Shown: positions 26,683 to 35,293 of the stretch, in pieces
Layout of the letters: the number at the start of each line of letters is the position of its first letter
How positions within the stretch are numbered: the first letter of the stretch is position 1
Assembly (NCBI RefSeq): GCF_009735685.1
Contig: NZ_WHPN01000036.1
Span: 1 to 47,813, forward strand
DNA length: 47,813 nt
Direction: 5' to 3'
DNA from: Streptomyces lycii
Lineage (GTDB): Bacteria; Actinomycetota; Actinomycetes; Streptomycetales; Streptomycetaceae
Program-made: the position numbers and the translations under genes
The notes under the pieces: generated by a model
What the model saw: only the letters and a program-made list of their open reading frames with translations
Told to the model about the DNA's origin: nothing
Database searches by the model: none

Positions 26683-27695
26683 CGGCGTGTTCCTCTCCGG
26701 TGCGCCGCCGCCCGGGCGGCGGTGGCGGCGGTCCGGGCGGCGGCCCGGGCCGTCGTGCGCCCCCGCACGGTGGTCGCCCCGCGTCCGGCCGGGGAGCCGA
26801 GGAAGGCGGCCGTGACCCCGCCCAGCAGCGCCAGCGCGGCCGCCCCGGCGTGCTTCCACATGGCCGGCAGGTCGCGGGTGGTGACGACCGGGTCGGGCGG
26901 CAGTCCGTACACCTCGGGCTCGTCCAGCAGCAGGAAGAACGCGCCGTCGCCGCCCACGCCGTCGTCCGGCTCGTGCCCGTAGAGCCGCGCGTCGGTGACG
27001 CCCGCCTCGTGCAGCTGCTCGACGCGCCGCGCGGCGGTCTCGCGCAGTTCGTCGAGCGGGCCGAACTGGATGGACTCCGTGGGGCACGCCTTGGCGCAGG
27101 CCGGTTCTTGCCCGGCGCCGAGCCGGTCGTAGCACATCGTGCACTTGAACGCGCGGCCGTCGTCCGGCCGCTGCTCGATGACACCGTACGGGCAGGCCGG
27201 CACGCAGTAGCCGCAGCCGTTGCAGATGTCCTCCTGGACGACGACGGTGCCGAACTCGGTGCGGAACAGCGAACCGGTCGGGCAGACGTCGAGGCAGGCG
27301 GCGTGCGTGCAGTGCTTGCACACGTCGGACGCCATCAGCCAGCGCAGTTCGGTGCGCCCCTCGGGCCGCGGCACCTCCGCGCCGGGGGTGACCGGGTCGG
27401 CGGGTGGCGGGGGGTCCGGGGCGCGCACGGGGACGCTCTGTTCGACGAAGGCGACGTGCCGCCAGGTGGACGCGCCCAGGCCCTCGCTGTTGTCGTAGCT
27501 CATCCCGGTCAGCGACAGGCCGTCCTCGGGGATGGCGTTCCACTCCTTGCAGGCGACCTCGCACGCCTTGCAGCCGATGCAGACGGAGGTGTCGGTGAAG
27601 AATCCGGCCCGCTCGGGGTGCGCGGTGTGGCCGGCGTCGCCCGCCGGGTCGGGCTCGGGGCCGGACAGCAGGTCGCGGATGTCGACGGTGGTCAT
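26679..27695 (-). CDS. fdhB: formate dehydrogenase iron-sulfur subunit
   Basis: A 338-residue ferredoxin-type subunit with cysteine clusters for four [4Fe-4S] centres: CIGCKACEVACKEWN, CKHCTHAACLDVCP, CNGCGYCVPACPYG and CTMCYDRLG followed by ACAKACPTE. It carries electrons from the molybdenum subunit to the membrane anchor. A single C-terminal hydrophobic helix (HAGAAALALLGGVTAAFLG) suggests membrane attachment, as in FdhH-type beta subunits; the final ~35 residues are Ala/Arg-rich. Both ends overlap their neighbours by 4 bp (ATGA). Confidence 0.94.
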   Translation of the reverse strand: MTTVDIRDLLSGPEPDPAGDAGHTAHPERAGFFTDTSVCIGCKACEVACKEWNAIPEDGLSLTGMSYDNSEGLGASTWRHVAFVEQSVPVRAPDPPPPADPVTPGAEVPRPEGRTELRWLMASDVCKHCTHAACLDVCPTGSLFRTEFGTVVVQEDICNGCGYCVPACPYGVIEQRPDDGRAFKCTMCYDRLGAGQEPACAKACPTESIQFGPLDELRETAARRVEQLHEAGVTDARLYGHEPDDGVGGDGAFFLLLDEPEVYGLPPDPVVTTRDLPAMWKHAGAAALALLGGVTAAFLGSPAGRGATTVRGRTTARAAARTAATAARAAAHRRGTRR

Positions 27696-30600
27696 GACAG
27701 GGCCTCCGTGCCGGTGGTCTCGGTGATGCCCGCGCGGGCGCGGTAGTCGGCGACCAGCCGGGGCAGGTCGGGTCCACGGGGGCGGCGGCCGGGCCGGATG
27801 TCGGCGGTCAGCGCCTTGTCCTCCTGGATGTGCGTGCTGGGGTCCTGGGCGATGGCGACCAGCTCGTTGGCGGCGTCGCCGGGCGCGACACCGTTCGGCC
27901 CCCAGTGGAAGGGCAGCCCGATCTGGTGGACGGTGCGGCCGTGCACGGTCAGCGGCCTGATCCGCTCGGTGACCATCACCCGTGCCTCGATGGCGTTGCG
28001 GGCGGTGACGAGGGTGGCCCAGCCGCCGTGCTCCAGCCCGCGTTCGGCGGCCAGCGCGGGCGAGACCTCGCAGAAGAACTCCGGCTGGAGCTCGGAGAGA
28101 TAGGGCGACCAGCGGCTCATCCCGCCGGCGGTGAAGTGCTCGGTGAGCCGGTGCGTGGTGACGACGTACGGGAAGACGTCCGCGCCGGGCTCGTCGCCGC
28201 TCGGGTGGTAGCGGTTGCCCTCGCGGGGCTGGAGCTGCCGCACCGGTGACCGGCTGTGGTCTCCGTACAGGGCGTTGTGGAAGGGCGAGTCCTGCGGCTC
28301 GTAGTGGGTGGGCATGGGCCCGTCGGTGAGTCCCGCGGGGGCGTACAGCCAGCCCTTGCCGTCGGCCTGCATGATGAACGGGTCGTCACCGCGCAGCGCG
28401 GCGGGGCCGGTGGCGTCCTCCGGCGGTACGTACGCGGGGTCGCGGTCGGGGATGAAGTCGGGGACGTCGTGCCCGGTCCACCGCCCGGCGCCGGCGTCCC
28501 ACCAGACGTACGCCTTCCGCTCGCTCCACGGCGTGCCGTCGGGGGCGGCGGAGGCCCGGTTGTAGAGGACGCGCCGGTTGGCGGGCCAGGCCCAGGCCCA
28601 CTCGGAGGCCACCCAGTCCTGCTCGGTGTGCGGCTTGCGGCGGGCCGCCTGGTTGACCCCGCCGGCGTACACGCCGCAGTAGATCCAGCAGCCGCAGGAG
28701 GTCGAGCCGTCGTCCTTCAGTTCGGTGTACGCGCCGAGCAGCCCGCCGTCCGGTCCCCGGCCGTTGATTTCCTGGAGTACGGCCGCGGCGGACGGCTCCG
28801 CGCGGGTGCCCTCGACGGGGTAGTCCCAGGTGAGGTCGAGCAGCGGCCGGTCCATCGGGTCCGCGGAACCGGCCAGCTTCTCCCGGATGCGGCGGCCCAG
28901 GTGGTACGTGAACCACAGGTCGCTGCGGGCGTCGCCGCCCGGTTCGACGGCCGCGTCGTGCCACTGGAGCCAGCGGTTGGTGTTGGTGAAGGTGCCGGAC
29001 TTCTCGGTGTGCGCGGCGGCCGGGAAGAAGAAGACCTCGGTGCCGATGTCCTCGGTGCGCAGCTCACCGGTCTCGATCTCCGGGCCGTCCCGCCACCAGG
29101 TGGCGGACTCGATCAGGGAGAAGTCGCGGACGACGAGCCAGTCGAGCTGGGCCATGCCGAGCCGCTGGAGCCGGGTGTTGGCGGAGCCGACGGCCGGGTT
29201 CTCCCCCATCAGGAAGTAGCCCTTGCAGACGCCGTCGAGCTGGGCCATGACGGTGTCGTAGGTGCTGTGCGAGCCGGTGAGCCGTGGGATGTGGCCGAAG
29301 CAGAAGTCGTTCTCCGCGGTGGCCGCGTCACCGTAGTACGCCTTGAGCAGGCTGACCATGTACTTCCGCATGTCGCCCCAGAAGCCCTTGCCGGTGCGGC
29401 TCGCCAGGACGAAGGCGTCCAGGTCCTCGTGGGCGTGCGCGTGCGGCATCGGCAGATAGCCGGGCAGCAGGTTGAACAGCGTCGGGATGTCACTGGAGCC
29501 CTGGATGCTGGCGTGGCCGCGGAGCGCCTGGATGCCTCCGCCGGGGCGGCCGATGTTGCCCAGCAGCAGCTGGAGGACGCTCGCGGCGCGGATGTACTGG
29601 GCGCCGACGGTGTGCTGGGTCCAGCCGACGGCGTACACGAAGGCGCTGGTGCGGTCCCGGCCGGAGTTCTCGGTGAGCGCGTCGCAGACGGCGAGGAAGT
29701 CCTCGCGGGAGATGCCGCACACCTGCTCGACCAGTTCGGGGGTGTAGCGGGCGTAGTGCCGCTTGAGGAGCTGGTAGACGCAGCGCGGATGCCGCAGGGT
29801 CGGGTCGTGGTCGGGGTCGGACTCGGCGACGGCGCCGCCGGATCCGTGGGTCTCGGAGCCCCCGGCCTGCTGGACCTTGTGGTCGGCCTGCTGGGCGCTT
29901 TGGCCGCGCACGCGCTCCCAGTACTGGGCGTCCCGCTCGCCGGAGGCGGCCTGGACGTAGCCGCTCCGGTACTGCCAGCTGCGCGGGTCGTAGGAGCGCT
30001 CCTCCGGGTCGAAGCCGGAGAAGACGCCGTCGAGGTCCTCGGTGTCCGCGAAGTCCTCGGTGACGACCGTGGCCGCGTTGGTGTAGGCGAGGACGTACTC
30101 CCGGAAGTCCTTCTCCTCGGTGAGCACGTGATTGATGATGCCGCCGAGGAAGGCGATGTCGGTGCCGGCCCGGATCGGGACGTACCGGTCGGCGAGGGCG
30201 CTGGTGCGGGTGTAGCGCGGATCGACGTGGATGACGCGGGCACCGCGCGCCTTCGCCTCCATCACCCACTGGAAGCCGACGGGATGGGCCTCCGCGTAGT
30301 TCGAGCCCTCGATGACGATGCAGTCGGAGTGCTGGAGGTCCTGCATGAACGTGGTCGCGCCGCCGCGCCCGAAGGAGGTGCCGAGTCCCGCGACGGTCGA
30401 GCTGTGGCAGACCCGGGCCTGGTTCTCCACCTGCACCACGCCGAGGCCGGTCAGCAGCTTCTTGATGAGGTAGTTCTCCTCGTTGTCCAGCGTCGCCCCG
30501 CCGAGGCTCGCGATGCCCGGGGTGCGGGCGGTGCGCACCCCGTCGCTCTCCCACTCCCAGGTCTCCCGGCGGGTTCGGATCACCCGTTCGGCGACCATGT

Positions 30601-30973
30601 CCATGGCCGTGTCGAGGTCCAGCGGCTGCCAGTCCCGGGCGTGCGGCGGCCGGTACAGCACCTGGTGGTGGCGGGCGTCGCCGGTGGTGAGCTGGAGCGT
30701 CGCCGAACCCTTGGGGCAGAGCCGGCCACGGCTGACGGGCGAGTCGGGGTCGCCCTCGATCTGCACGACCTTCCCGTCCTTGACGTAGACGTCCTGGCCG
30801 CAGCCCACGGCACAGTACGGGCAGACGGACTTCACGACCCGGTCGGCGGTCTCGGTCCGGGCCCGCAGCCGCTCCGTGTCCCGGGACACGGCGGCCGCGC
30901 CGCGGCCGAGCGGATCCGCGCCCGTGAGTTGCCGGTACACGGGCCAGTTCAGGACCCGGCTGCGCACGCCCAT
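27692..30973 (-). CDS. fdhA: formate dehydrogenase catalytic (molybdopterin) subunit, Cys type
   Basis: A 1093-residue molybdenum/tungsten bis-MGD oxidoreductase. The N-terminal [4Fe-4S] site is CPYCAVGCGQ (Cys51, 54, 58) plus RLCPKG (Cys86). The metal ligand is Cys189 in NQARVCHSSTVAGLG, where FdhN-type enzymes carry selenocysteine; His190 follows. Later motifs are FMQDLQHSDCIVIEGSN, VYAVGWTQHTVGAQ, HASIQGSSDIPTLF, MGENPAVGSAN and the C-terminal cofactor domain (YVVTTHRLTEHFTAGG). There is no twin-arginine signal, so it is cytoplasmic and oxidises formate to CO2. The ATG at 30973 has GGAGGA about 6 nt upstream. It heads a four-gene coupled operon. Confidence 0.95.
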   Translation of the reverse strand: MGVRSRVLNWPVYRQLTGADPLGRGAAAVSRDTERLRARTETADRVVKSVCPYCAVGCGQDVYVKDGKVVQIEGDPDSPVSRGRLCPKGSATLQLTTGDARHHQVLYRPPHARDWQPLDLDTAMDMVAERVIRTRRETWEWESDGVRTARTPGIASLGGATLDNEENYLIKKLLTGLGVVQVENQARVCHSSTVAGLGTSFGRGGATTFMQDLQHSDCIVIEGSNYAEAHPVGFQWVMEAKARGARVIHVDPRYTRTSALADRYVPIRAGTDIAFLGGIINHVLTEEKDFREYVLAYTNAATVVTEDFADTEDLDGVFSGFDPEERSYDPRSWQYRSGYVQAASGERDAQYWERVRGQSAQQADHKVQQAGGSETHGSGGAVAESDPDHDPTLRHPRCVYQLLKRHYARYTPELVEQVCGISREDFLAVCDALTENSGRDRTSAFVYAVGWTQHTVGAQYIRAASVLQLLLGNIGRPGGGIQALRGHASIQGSSDIPTLFNLLPGYLPMPHAHAHEDLDAFVLASRTGKGFWGDMRKYMVSLLKAYYGDAATAENDFCFGHIPRLTGSHSTYDTVMAQLDGVCKGYFLMGENPAVGSANTRLQRLGMAQLDWLVVRDFSLIESATWWRDGPEIETGELRTEDIGTEVFFFPAAAHTEKSGTFTNTNRWLQWHDAAVEPGGDARSDLWFTYHLGRRIREKLAGSADPMDRPLLDLTWDYPVEGTRAEPSAAAVLQEINGRGPDGGLLGAYTELKDDGSTSCGCWIYCGVYAGGVNQAARRKPHTEQDWVASEWAWAWPANRRVLYNRASAAPDGTPWSERKAYVWWDAGAGRWTGHDVPDFIPDRDPAYVPPEDATGPAALRGDDPFIMQADGKGWLYAPAGLTDGPMPTHYEPQDSPFHNALYGDHSRSPVRQLQPREGNRYHPSGDEPGADVFPYVVTTHRLTEHFTAGGMSRWSPYLSELQPEFFCEVSPALAAERGLEHGGWATLVTARNAIEARVMVTERIRPLTVHGRTVHQIGLPFHWGPNGVAPGDAANELVAIAQDPSTHIQEDKALTADIRPGRRPRGPDLPRLVADYRARAGITETTGTEALS

Positions 30974-31052
30974 CGCTCATCCTCCGCCGTCCGCCGGTCG
31001 CGACCGACGTCGGGTGCCCCGCCGCGCGGCCGTTACTCACGGGACATACGAA

Positions 31053-31082
31053 GATCCGCCGAAGGCATCCCTTCGGCGGATC
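31053..31082. terminator. hairpin between the 56-residue gene and the formate dehydrogenase operon
   Basis: A perfect 13-bp stem, GATCCGCCGAAGG and CCTTCGGCGGATC, with a 4-nt loop (catc). On the minus strand it lies 24 bp after the stop of the small gene and 80 bp before fdhA, so it should end the small transcript or act in the fdhA leader. No strong U-tract follows. Confidence 0.8.
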
Positions 31083-31105
31083 GTCAACGGGGCGGGCGCG
31101 GAATA

Positions 31106-31276
31106 TCAGTCGATGCCGCGGAGGATGTGGGATTCGGCCGGATCGTCCTCGTAGCCGGCCAGCCGGATCGGCGCGGACCGGGACCACACGTCCAGGTTCC
31201 GGGCTTCCTTCTGGCGGTCGGCCCGCTCGCTCGGCTCCGGCCGGAGCTGATTGGCCTTGGTCTTGTCGGATGTCAC
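31106..31276 (-). CDS. 56-residue conserved-looking hypothetical protein
   Basis: A short highly charged protein. It opens VTSDKTKANQLRPEPSERA, then NLDVWSRSAPIRLAGYEDD, and ends ESHILRGID; no hydrophobic segment is present. The GTG at 31276 is preceded by AAGGAG with a 7-nt gap, and a strong hairpin follows the stop, so this is a complete transcription unit. The composition (Trp, Tyr, Asn, few Ala/Gly) is unlike a random GC-rich frame, which supports it as real. I have a faint recollection of a widespread Streptomyces small protein of this kind but cannot name a family or function. Confidence 0.78.
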   Translation of the reverse strand: MTSDKTKANQLRPEPSERADRQKEARNLDVWSRSAPIRLAGYEDDPAESHILRGID

Positions 31277-31673
31277 CGCGCACTCCTTCGTGTCGGGTGC
31301 ACCGGACGCCGCACGCCGGGGGCTCTGCCGGACCGGACGGGGGCGCCCGGTAGGGCTGGGAAGGTCACGTCGGACGCGGTGGCGTCGGTATTACGACCGG
31401 GCTGCGGCCAAGGTGGCTGGCCTGTCCCGGGACGGCCCTTGGACATCGGTGTTTGGCTTCCCGATGGGGCTCTCCGTCAGAGTTCACCCTACATACATCC
31501 ACCGGCGGACGCGCGCCGTTATCCGTACCGGCGGTACGCGACCGGACCGTCCAAGCCGCTCCGGCCCCGGCGGGACCGGCCCGGCCGCCGCCCGGACGGG
31601 CCGGCGGGGCTGGGCCGTCCGGGTGACGGGGCGCCGCTCCGCCGCCCGCCGGACCGGCGGCCGCGGGGGCGTG
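31277..31673. other. intergenic region, no gene seen
   Basis: A 397-bp gap between the SDR stop and the small-protein start, both on the minus strand. It should carry the small gene's promoter. A dyad, CGTACC-gg-cGGTACG-like, lies near 31535-31547, and the sequence around 31485-31520 is relatively AT-rich. No other coding signal is visible. Confidence 0.4.
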
Positions 31674-33170
31674 TCACCAGCCGGCGGGCGCGTAGTCCTT
31701 CAGGAAGCAGCCGTACAGGTCCTCGCCGGCCTCGCCGCGGACGATGGGGTCGTAGACCCGGGCGGCGCCGTCGACCAGGTCGAGCGGGGCGTGGAAGCCC
31801 GCCTCGGCGAGCCGCATCTTGTCCGGGTGCGGCCGCTCGTCGGTGATCCACCCGGTGTCGACGCTCGTCATCAGGATGCCGTCGCTCTCCAGCATCTCCT
31901 GGGCGCTGGTGCGGGTGAGCATGTTGAGCGCGGCCTTGGCCATGTTGGTGTGCGGATGGCCCGCGCCCTTGTAGCCGCGGCTGAAGACACCCTCCATCGC
32001 GGAGACGTTCACGACGTACTTCCGGCGCGCCGCGGCCGCGGCCATCGCCGGGCGCAACCTGCTGACCAGTACGAACGGAGCGGTCACATTGCACAGCTGG
32101 ACCTCGAGCAGCTCGACCGGGTCGACCTCGCTCACCGTCTGGATCCAGCTGTTGGTGTCCGCGAGGTCGGGCACCAGGCCGCCCGCGTCGATGGCGTTGC
32201 CCGCCTCGATCCGGGCCGGCGCGGCGGAGCCGCTGGTCAGCGCCAGCGCGGCGACCGTGTCCGGGGTGAGGCCGCCGGGCCGGTCACCGGCCGACGGGAG
32301 CGCGTGCTGGGCCCCGCTGCCGAAGGCGCCGAGGACGACGGATTCCGGCAGCTCCCCGGCCGGGAGCGGCGCGGACTCGCCGGCCACCAGCTCGGCGTAC
32401 GCCTGCGGGGAGCGGCGTACGGTCTGCGCGGCGTTGTTGATCAGGATGTCGAGGGGGCCCGCGGCGCTCACCGAGTCCGTGAGCGCGACGACCTGCGCCG
32501 GGTCCCGGAGGTCGATCCCGACGATCTTGAGCCGGTGCAGCCAGTCCGCGCTGTCCGGCATGGCCTGGAAGCGGCGGATCGCGTCCTTGGGGAACCGGGT
32601 GGTGATGGTGGTGTGCGCCCCGTCCCGCAGCAGGCGCAGCGCGATGTACATGCCGATCTTCGCCCGGCCGCCGGTGAGCAGCGCGCGGCGGCCGGTGAGG
32701 TCGGTGCGCGCGTCACGGCGGGCGCGGTTCTCGCCGGCGCACGGCGGGCACAGCTGGTGGTAGAAGGCGTCCACCTCGCGGTAGCGGGTCTTGCAGATGT
32801 AGCAGGACCGGGGCCGCTCCAGCACCCCGACGATCTCCGTACTGCTGGTCGCGGCGAGCGGGATGCCCGCGGTCTCGTCGTCGATGCGGTCGGCGGAGCC
32901 GGTGGCGGTGGCCTCGGTGACGGCCTTGTCGTTGGCGGTCTTCGCGGCCCGGCGCTCCTGGCGGCGGCGCTGCTTGACGGTGCGGTAGATGCCCGCGGTG
33001 GCCCGGCGCACGGTTATCGCGTCGGGGTGGTCCAGCGGGAGGTCGTCCAGCTCCGCGAGCACGCTGAGGCATTCGGCGAGCCGCTGCGGGTCGATGCCCG
33101 GGTGGTCGTCCCCGGGTTCCGGCCGGCCGGTCCCGGGCTGCTCGGTCCGGCCGTCGTCAGTCACCGTCAT
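31674..33170 (-). CDS. zinc-ribbon SDR protein with an altered active site
   Basis: A 498-residue protein. Residues 1-120 are a helical, charged N-terminal part. Cys123-x2-Cys126 and Cys141-x2-Cys144 (SCYICKTRY... LCPPC) form a zinc-ribbon-like site. The SDR fold follows: TGGRAKIG near 165-172 (nucleotide motif), NNAAQT at 245-250 and Ser390 in VNVSAMEG. The usual YxxxK motif instead reads TNMAK, with Thr408 where Tyr is expected and Lys412 kept. The family occurs in actinobacteria with no known substrate, from memory. Loss of the Tyr suggests a different chemistry or a non-catalytic, NAD(P)-sensing role. The ATG at 33170 has only a weak ribosome site; the GTG at 33164 is an alternative. Confidence 0.88.
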   Translation of the reverse strand: MTVTDDGRTEQPGTGRPEPGDDHPGIDPQRLAECLSVLAELDDLPLDHPDAITVRRATAGIYRTVKQRRRQERRAAKTANDKAVTEATATGSADRIDDETAGIPLAATSSTEIVGVLERPRSCYICKTRYREVDAFYHQLCPPCAGENRARRDARTDLTGRRALLTGGRAKIGMYIALRLLRDGAHTTITTRFPKDAIRRFQAMPDSADWLHRLKIVGIDLRDPAQVVALTDSVSAAGPLDILINNAAQTVRRSPQAYAELVAGESAPLPAGELPESVVLGAFGSGAQHALPSAGDRPGGLTPDTVAALALTSGSAAPARIEAGNAIDAGGLVPDLADTNSWIQTVSEVDPVELLEVQLCNVTAPFVLVSRLRPAMAAAAARRKYVVNVSAMEGVFSRGYKGAGHPHTNMAKAALNMLTRTSAQEMLESDGILMTSVDTGWITDERPHPDKMRLAEAGFHAPLDLVDGAARVYDPIVRGEAGEDLYGCFLKDYAPAGW

Positions 33171-33310
33171 CGCCGCTGCCGCTTTCCTTCATGTCCGTCG
33201 TGCGCCGGTATCGGCACACACCCCGGCGGAACTGTACGTAGAGCCGGGCGGCTGCGCCAAATGCGGCCTTCCGCGGAGCCGCGCTGCCACGGGGGACGCG
33301 GGCGTACGGG

Positions 33311-33414
33311 GTGACACGGGTCACGCGGATCACGCGGACCACACTCTTGATGTGGGTCACGCGGACCACACACATGACGCGGGCCACACACATGACGCGG
33401 GCCACGCGGGTCAC
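33311..33414. repeat. degenerate tandem repeats upstream of the GH25 gene
   Basis: Two perfect copies of an 18-bp unit, ACACATGACGCGGGCCAC, occupy 33370-33405; shorter related units (tcacgcggatcacgcggaccac and variants) run back to 33311. They lie in the 380-bp divergent gap between the SDR and the lysozyme gene, which otherwise holds no clear gene. An open frame across them encodes only Thr/Arg/Met/His repeats and is rejected. Confidence 0.75.
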
Positions 33415-33550
33415 ATGGCCGCGGGCCGCCCGGTGCGCCGCCCCGCCCGGCGGCCCGGGCTCCGCCGTCCCGCGCCGCGCCCGCCCGCCGCCCGCATGCG
33501 CGCGGTTCCGTACGGGCACATGACGGGTAAACGGCGGAAGGGGACCCCGT

Positions 33551-34099
33551 ATGAGCGTGAAGGGCGTCGACGTCTCGTCCTGGCAGCCGGAGGACTACCG
33601 GACCGAGGGGATGGACTTCGCTTTCATCAAGATCACCGAGGGGACGTCCTACATCAACCCGAAATGGGTCGCCCAGCGTGCCACGGCGCGTGACGCGGGT
33701 CTCGTGACCGGCTTCTACCACTTCGTACGCTCGGGCAGCATGTCCGCGCAGGCCGACTACTTCCTGGGCGAGATCAATCTGGCCGCGGGAGACATGCTGG
33801 TCCTGGACTGGGAGGACCCGGACGTCTCCAACGCCGACAAGGACTCCTGGCTCCGGTACACCCAGGGCAAGGCGCCGGGCCACAAGGTCCTTCTCTACTG
33901 CAACCGGGACTACTGGCTCAACCGGGACACCACCTCCTTCGCCGGCGACGGCCTGTGGATCGCGAACCACAACAACGATCCGGGGAATCCGGGAATCCAG
34001 GCGGAGTGGAAGTTCCACCAGTACACGACGAGTCCGATCGACACCAATGTCGGCCGGTTCGACGACCGGGCGGCTCTGCGCTCCTGGGCCGGTGGCTGA
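33551..34099 (+). CDS. GH25 family lysozyme-like protein without signal peptide
   Basis: A 182-residue single-domain GH25 protein. It starts at KGVDVSSWQPED (Asp7 of the beta-barrel), continues with FAFIKITEGTSYINPKW, GFYHFVRSG, and the catalytic DWEDPD (Asp86, Glu88), and ends with WKFHQYTT and VGRFD. GH25 enzymes cut the beta-1,4 bond between MurNAc and GlcNAc in peptidoglycan. No signal peptide or wall-binding repeat is seen, so it would need release by lysis or another export route, or act inside. The ATG at 33551 has AAGGGG upstream. It precedes the DUF574 gene but with a 155-bp gap. Confidence 0.92.
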   Translation: MSVKGVDVSSWQPEDYRTEGMDFAFIKITEGTSYINPKWVAQRATARDAGLVTGFYHFVRSGSMSAQADYFLGEINLAAGDMLVLDWEDPDVSNADKDSWLRYTQGKAPGHKVLLYCNRDYWLNRDTTSFAGDGLWIANHNNDPGNPGIQAEWKFHQYTTSPIDTNVGRFDDRAALRSWAGG

Positions 34100-34254
34100 A
34101 CCCACCGGGCACCCCTGACGAAAGCGTCACCGCCAGTGGTCAACACCGGTGGAAATCCCGCCTGTTGGGACTCTTTTCAGCCCGCGCACACGCCCTAGGA
34201 TGATGCTGCCGCAGCCGCTCCGGGGTGCGCGCGGGAAAGACTGTGAGGGGTCCG

Positions 34255-35067
34255 ATGAGTCAGAGCAGCGAGCCGGTTTCCGGGGTCGACATCACTGTGC
34301 CGAGCGTTGCCCGGATGTACGACTACTACCTCGGCGGCAAGGACAACTACGCCGTCGACCGGGAGGCTTCGGACGAGTTGCTCAAGGTCGTGCCGAGCAC
34401 GAAGGAGCTGGCGGTGAACAACCGCCGGTTCCTGGTCCGGGTCGTCCGGCGGCTGGCCGAGGAGCACGGCATACGCCAGTTCCTGGACCACGGATCCGGC
34501 CTGCCCACGCAGGACAACGTGCACCAGGTGGCGCAGAGCGTCGACAAGGACGCCCGGGTCGTCTATGTCGACAACGACCCGATCGTCCTGGCACACGGCA
34601 GGGCCCTGCTCCAGGAGAACGACAACACCGCCGTCATCACGGCGGACATGCGCGACACCGACGCCGTATTCGCCCACCCGGACGTGGTCCGGCTGATCGA
34701 CCTGAACGAGCCGGTCGCCGCGCTCTTCGTCTCCGTGATGCACTGCATTCCCGACCGCGACGATCCGGCGGGCATCATCCGGCGGGTGCGGGAACGGCTC
34801 GCCCCGGGCAGCTTCTTCGTCATCTGCCAGCTGGTCAGCGAGGACGAGGCGACGCGCAACTTCGTCACCGACTTCATGGACCAGAGCACCCACGGCAACT
34901 GGGGCCGGGTCCGCGAGCCCCGGGAGCTGGACGCCTACTTCGAGGGCCTGGAGATCCTGGAGCCCGGCCTGGTGGAGGTCTCGACCTGGCACCCGGACAA
35001 CGAGGTCGCACCCAAGCAGCTCACCCGGGAATGGATCGAGTACGGCGGCGTCGCACGGATGCCCTGA
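34255..35067 (+). CDS. SAM-dependent methyltransferase, DUF574 family
   Basis: A 270-residue protein of the actinobacterial DUF574/Methyltransf_19 family. Signatures: VPSVARMYDYYLGGKDNYAVDR at the start (in outline), FLDHGSGLPTQDNVHQVAQ for the SAM-binding loop, VVYVDNDPIVLAHG, FVSVMHCIPD and GSFFVICQ. The family is abundant in Streptomyces; some members are pathway methyltransferases but most have no known substrate. The ATG at 34255 has GAGGGG 5 nt upstream, ten codons inside a longer open frame. A strong hairpin follows at 35204, so it is probably monocistronic. Confidence 0.93.
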   Translation: MSQSSEPVSGVDITVPSVARMYDYYLGGKDNYAVDREASDELLKVVPSTKELAVNNRRFLVRVVRRLAEEHGIRQFLDHGSGLPTQDNVHQVAQSVDKDARVVYVDNDPIVLAHGRALLQENDNTAVITADMRDTDAVFAHPDVVRLIDLNEPVAALFVSVMHCIPDRDDPAGIIRRVRERLAPGSFFVICQLVSEDEATRNFVTDFMDQSTHGNWGRVREPRELDAYFEGLEILEPGLVEVSTWHPDNEVAPKQLTREWIEYGGVARMP

Positions 35068-35203
35068 CCTCCCCTTCCGCGCCGGCACGCCGATCTTGGC
35101 GGGGCCGGCCGGTGCCACCGCGCCGCGCCCGTGCGGCCGTTCCGCCCCGACGCCCGCCGGCAGGCGGCCGGCGCCCGCGGCCGCCCACCGGACGCCGACG
35201 ACC

Positions 35204-35234
35204 AGGGCCCGCTCCGCACCATGGAGCGGGCCCT
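35204..35234. terminator. hairpin terminator after the DUF574 gene
   Basis: A 12-bp perfect stem, AGGGCCCGCTCC and GGAGCGGGCCCT, with a 7-nt loop, 136 bp after the methyltransferase stop. Placed between two plus-strand units, it should insulate the terpene operon from upstream transcription. Confidence 0.8.
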
Positions 35235-35293
35235 TCCGCGTGGGCCGGTTCCAGACAGGCCGAACCGGGCGGCACCACCGCTGCGAGCGCGGC

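Noticed and set aside
27692..30973. Selenocysteine formate dehydrogenase
   Set aside because: The metal-ligand codon translates as Cys189, not an in-frame TGA.
28256..31846. Very long plus-strand open frame opposite the formate dehydrogenase subunit
   Set aside because: High-GC antisense artefact; the minus-strand gene has clear cofactor motifs.
33311..33523. Small open frame across the 18-bp repeats
   Set aside because: Encodes only Thr/Arg/Met/His repeats from the tandem DNA; no start site.
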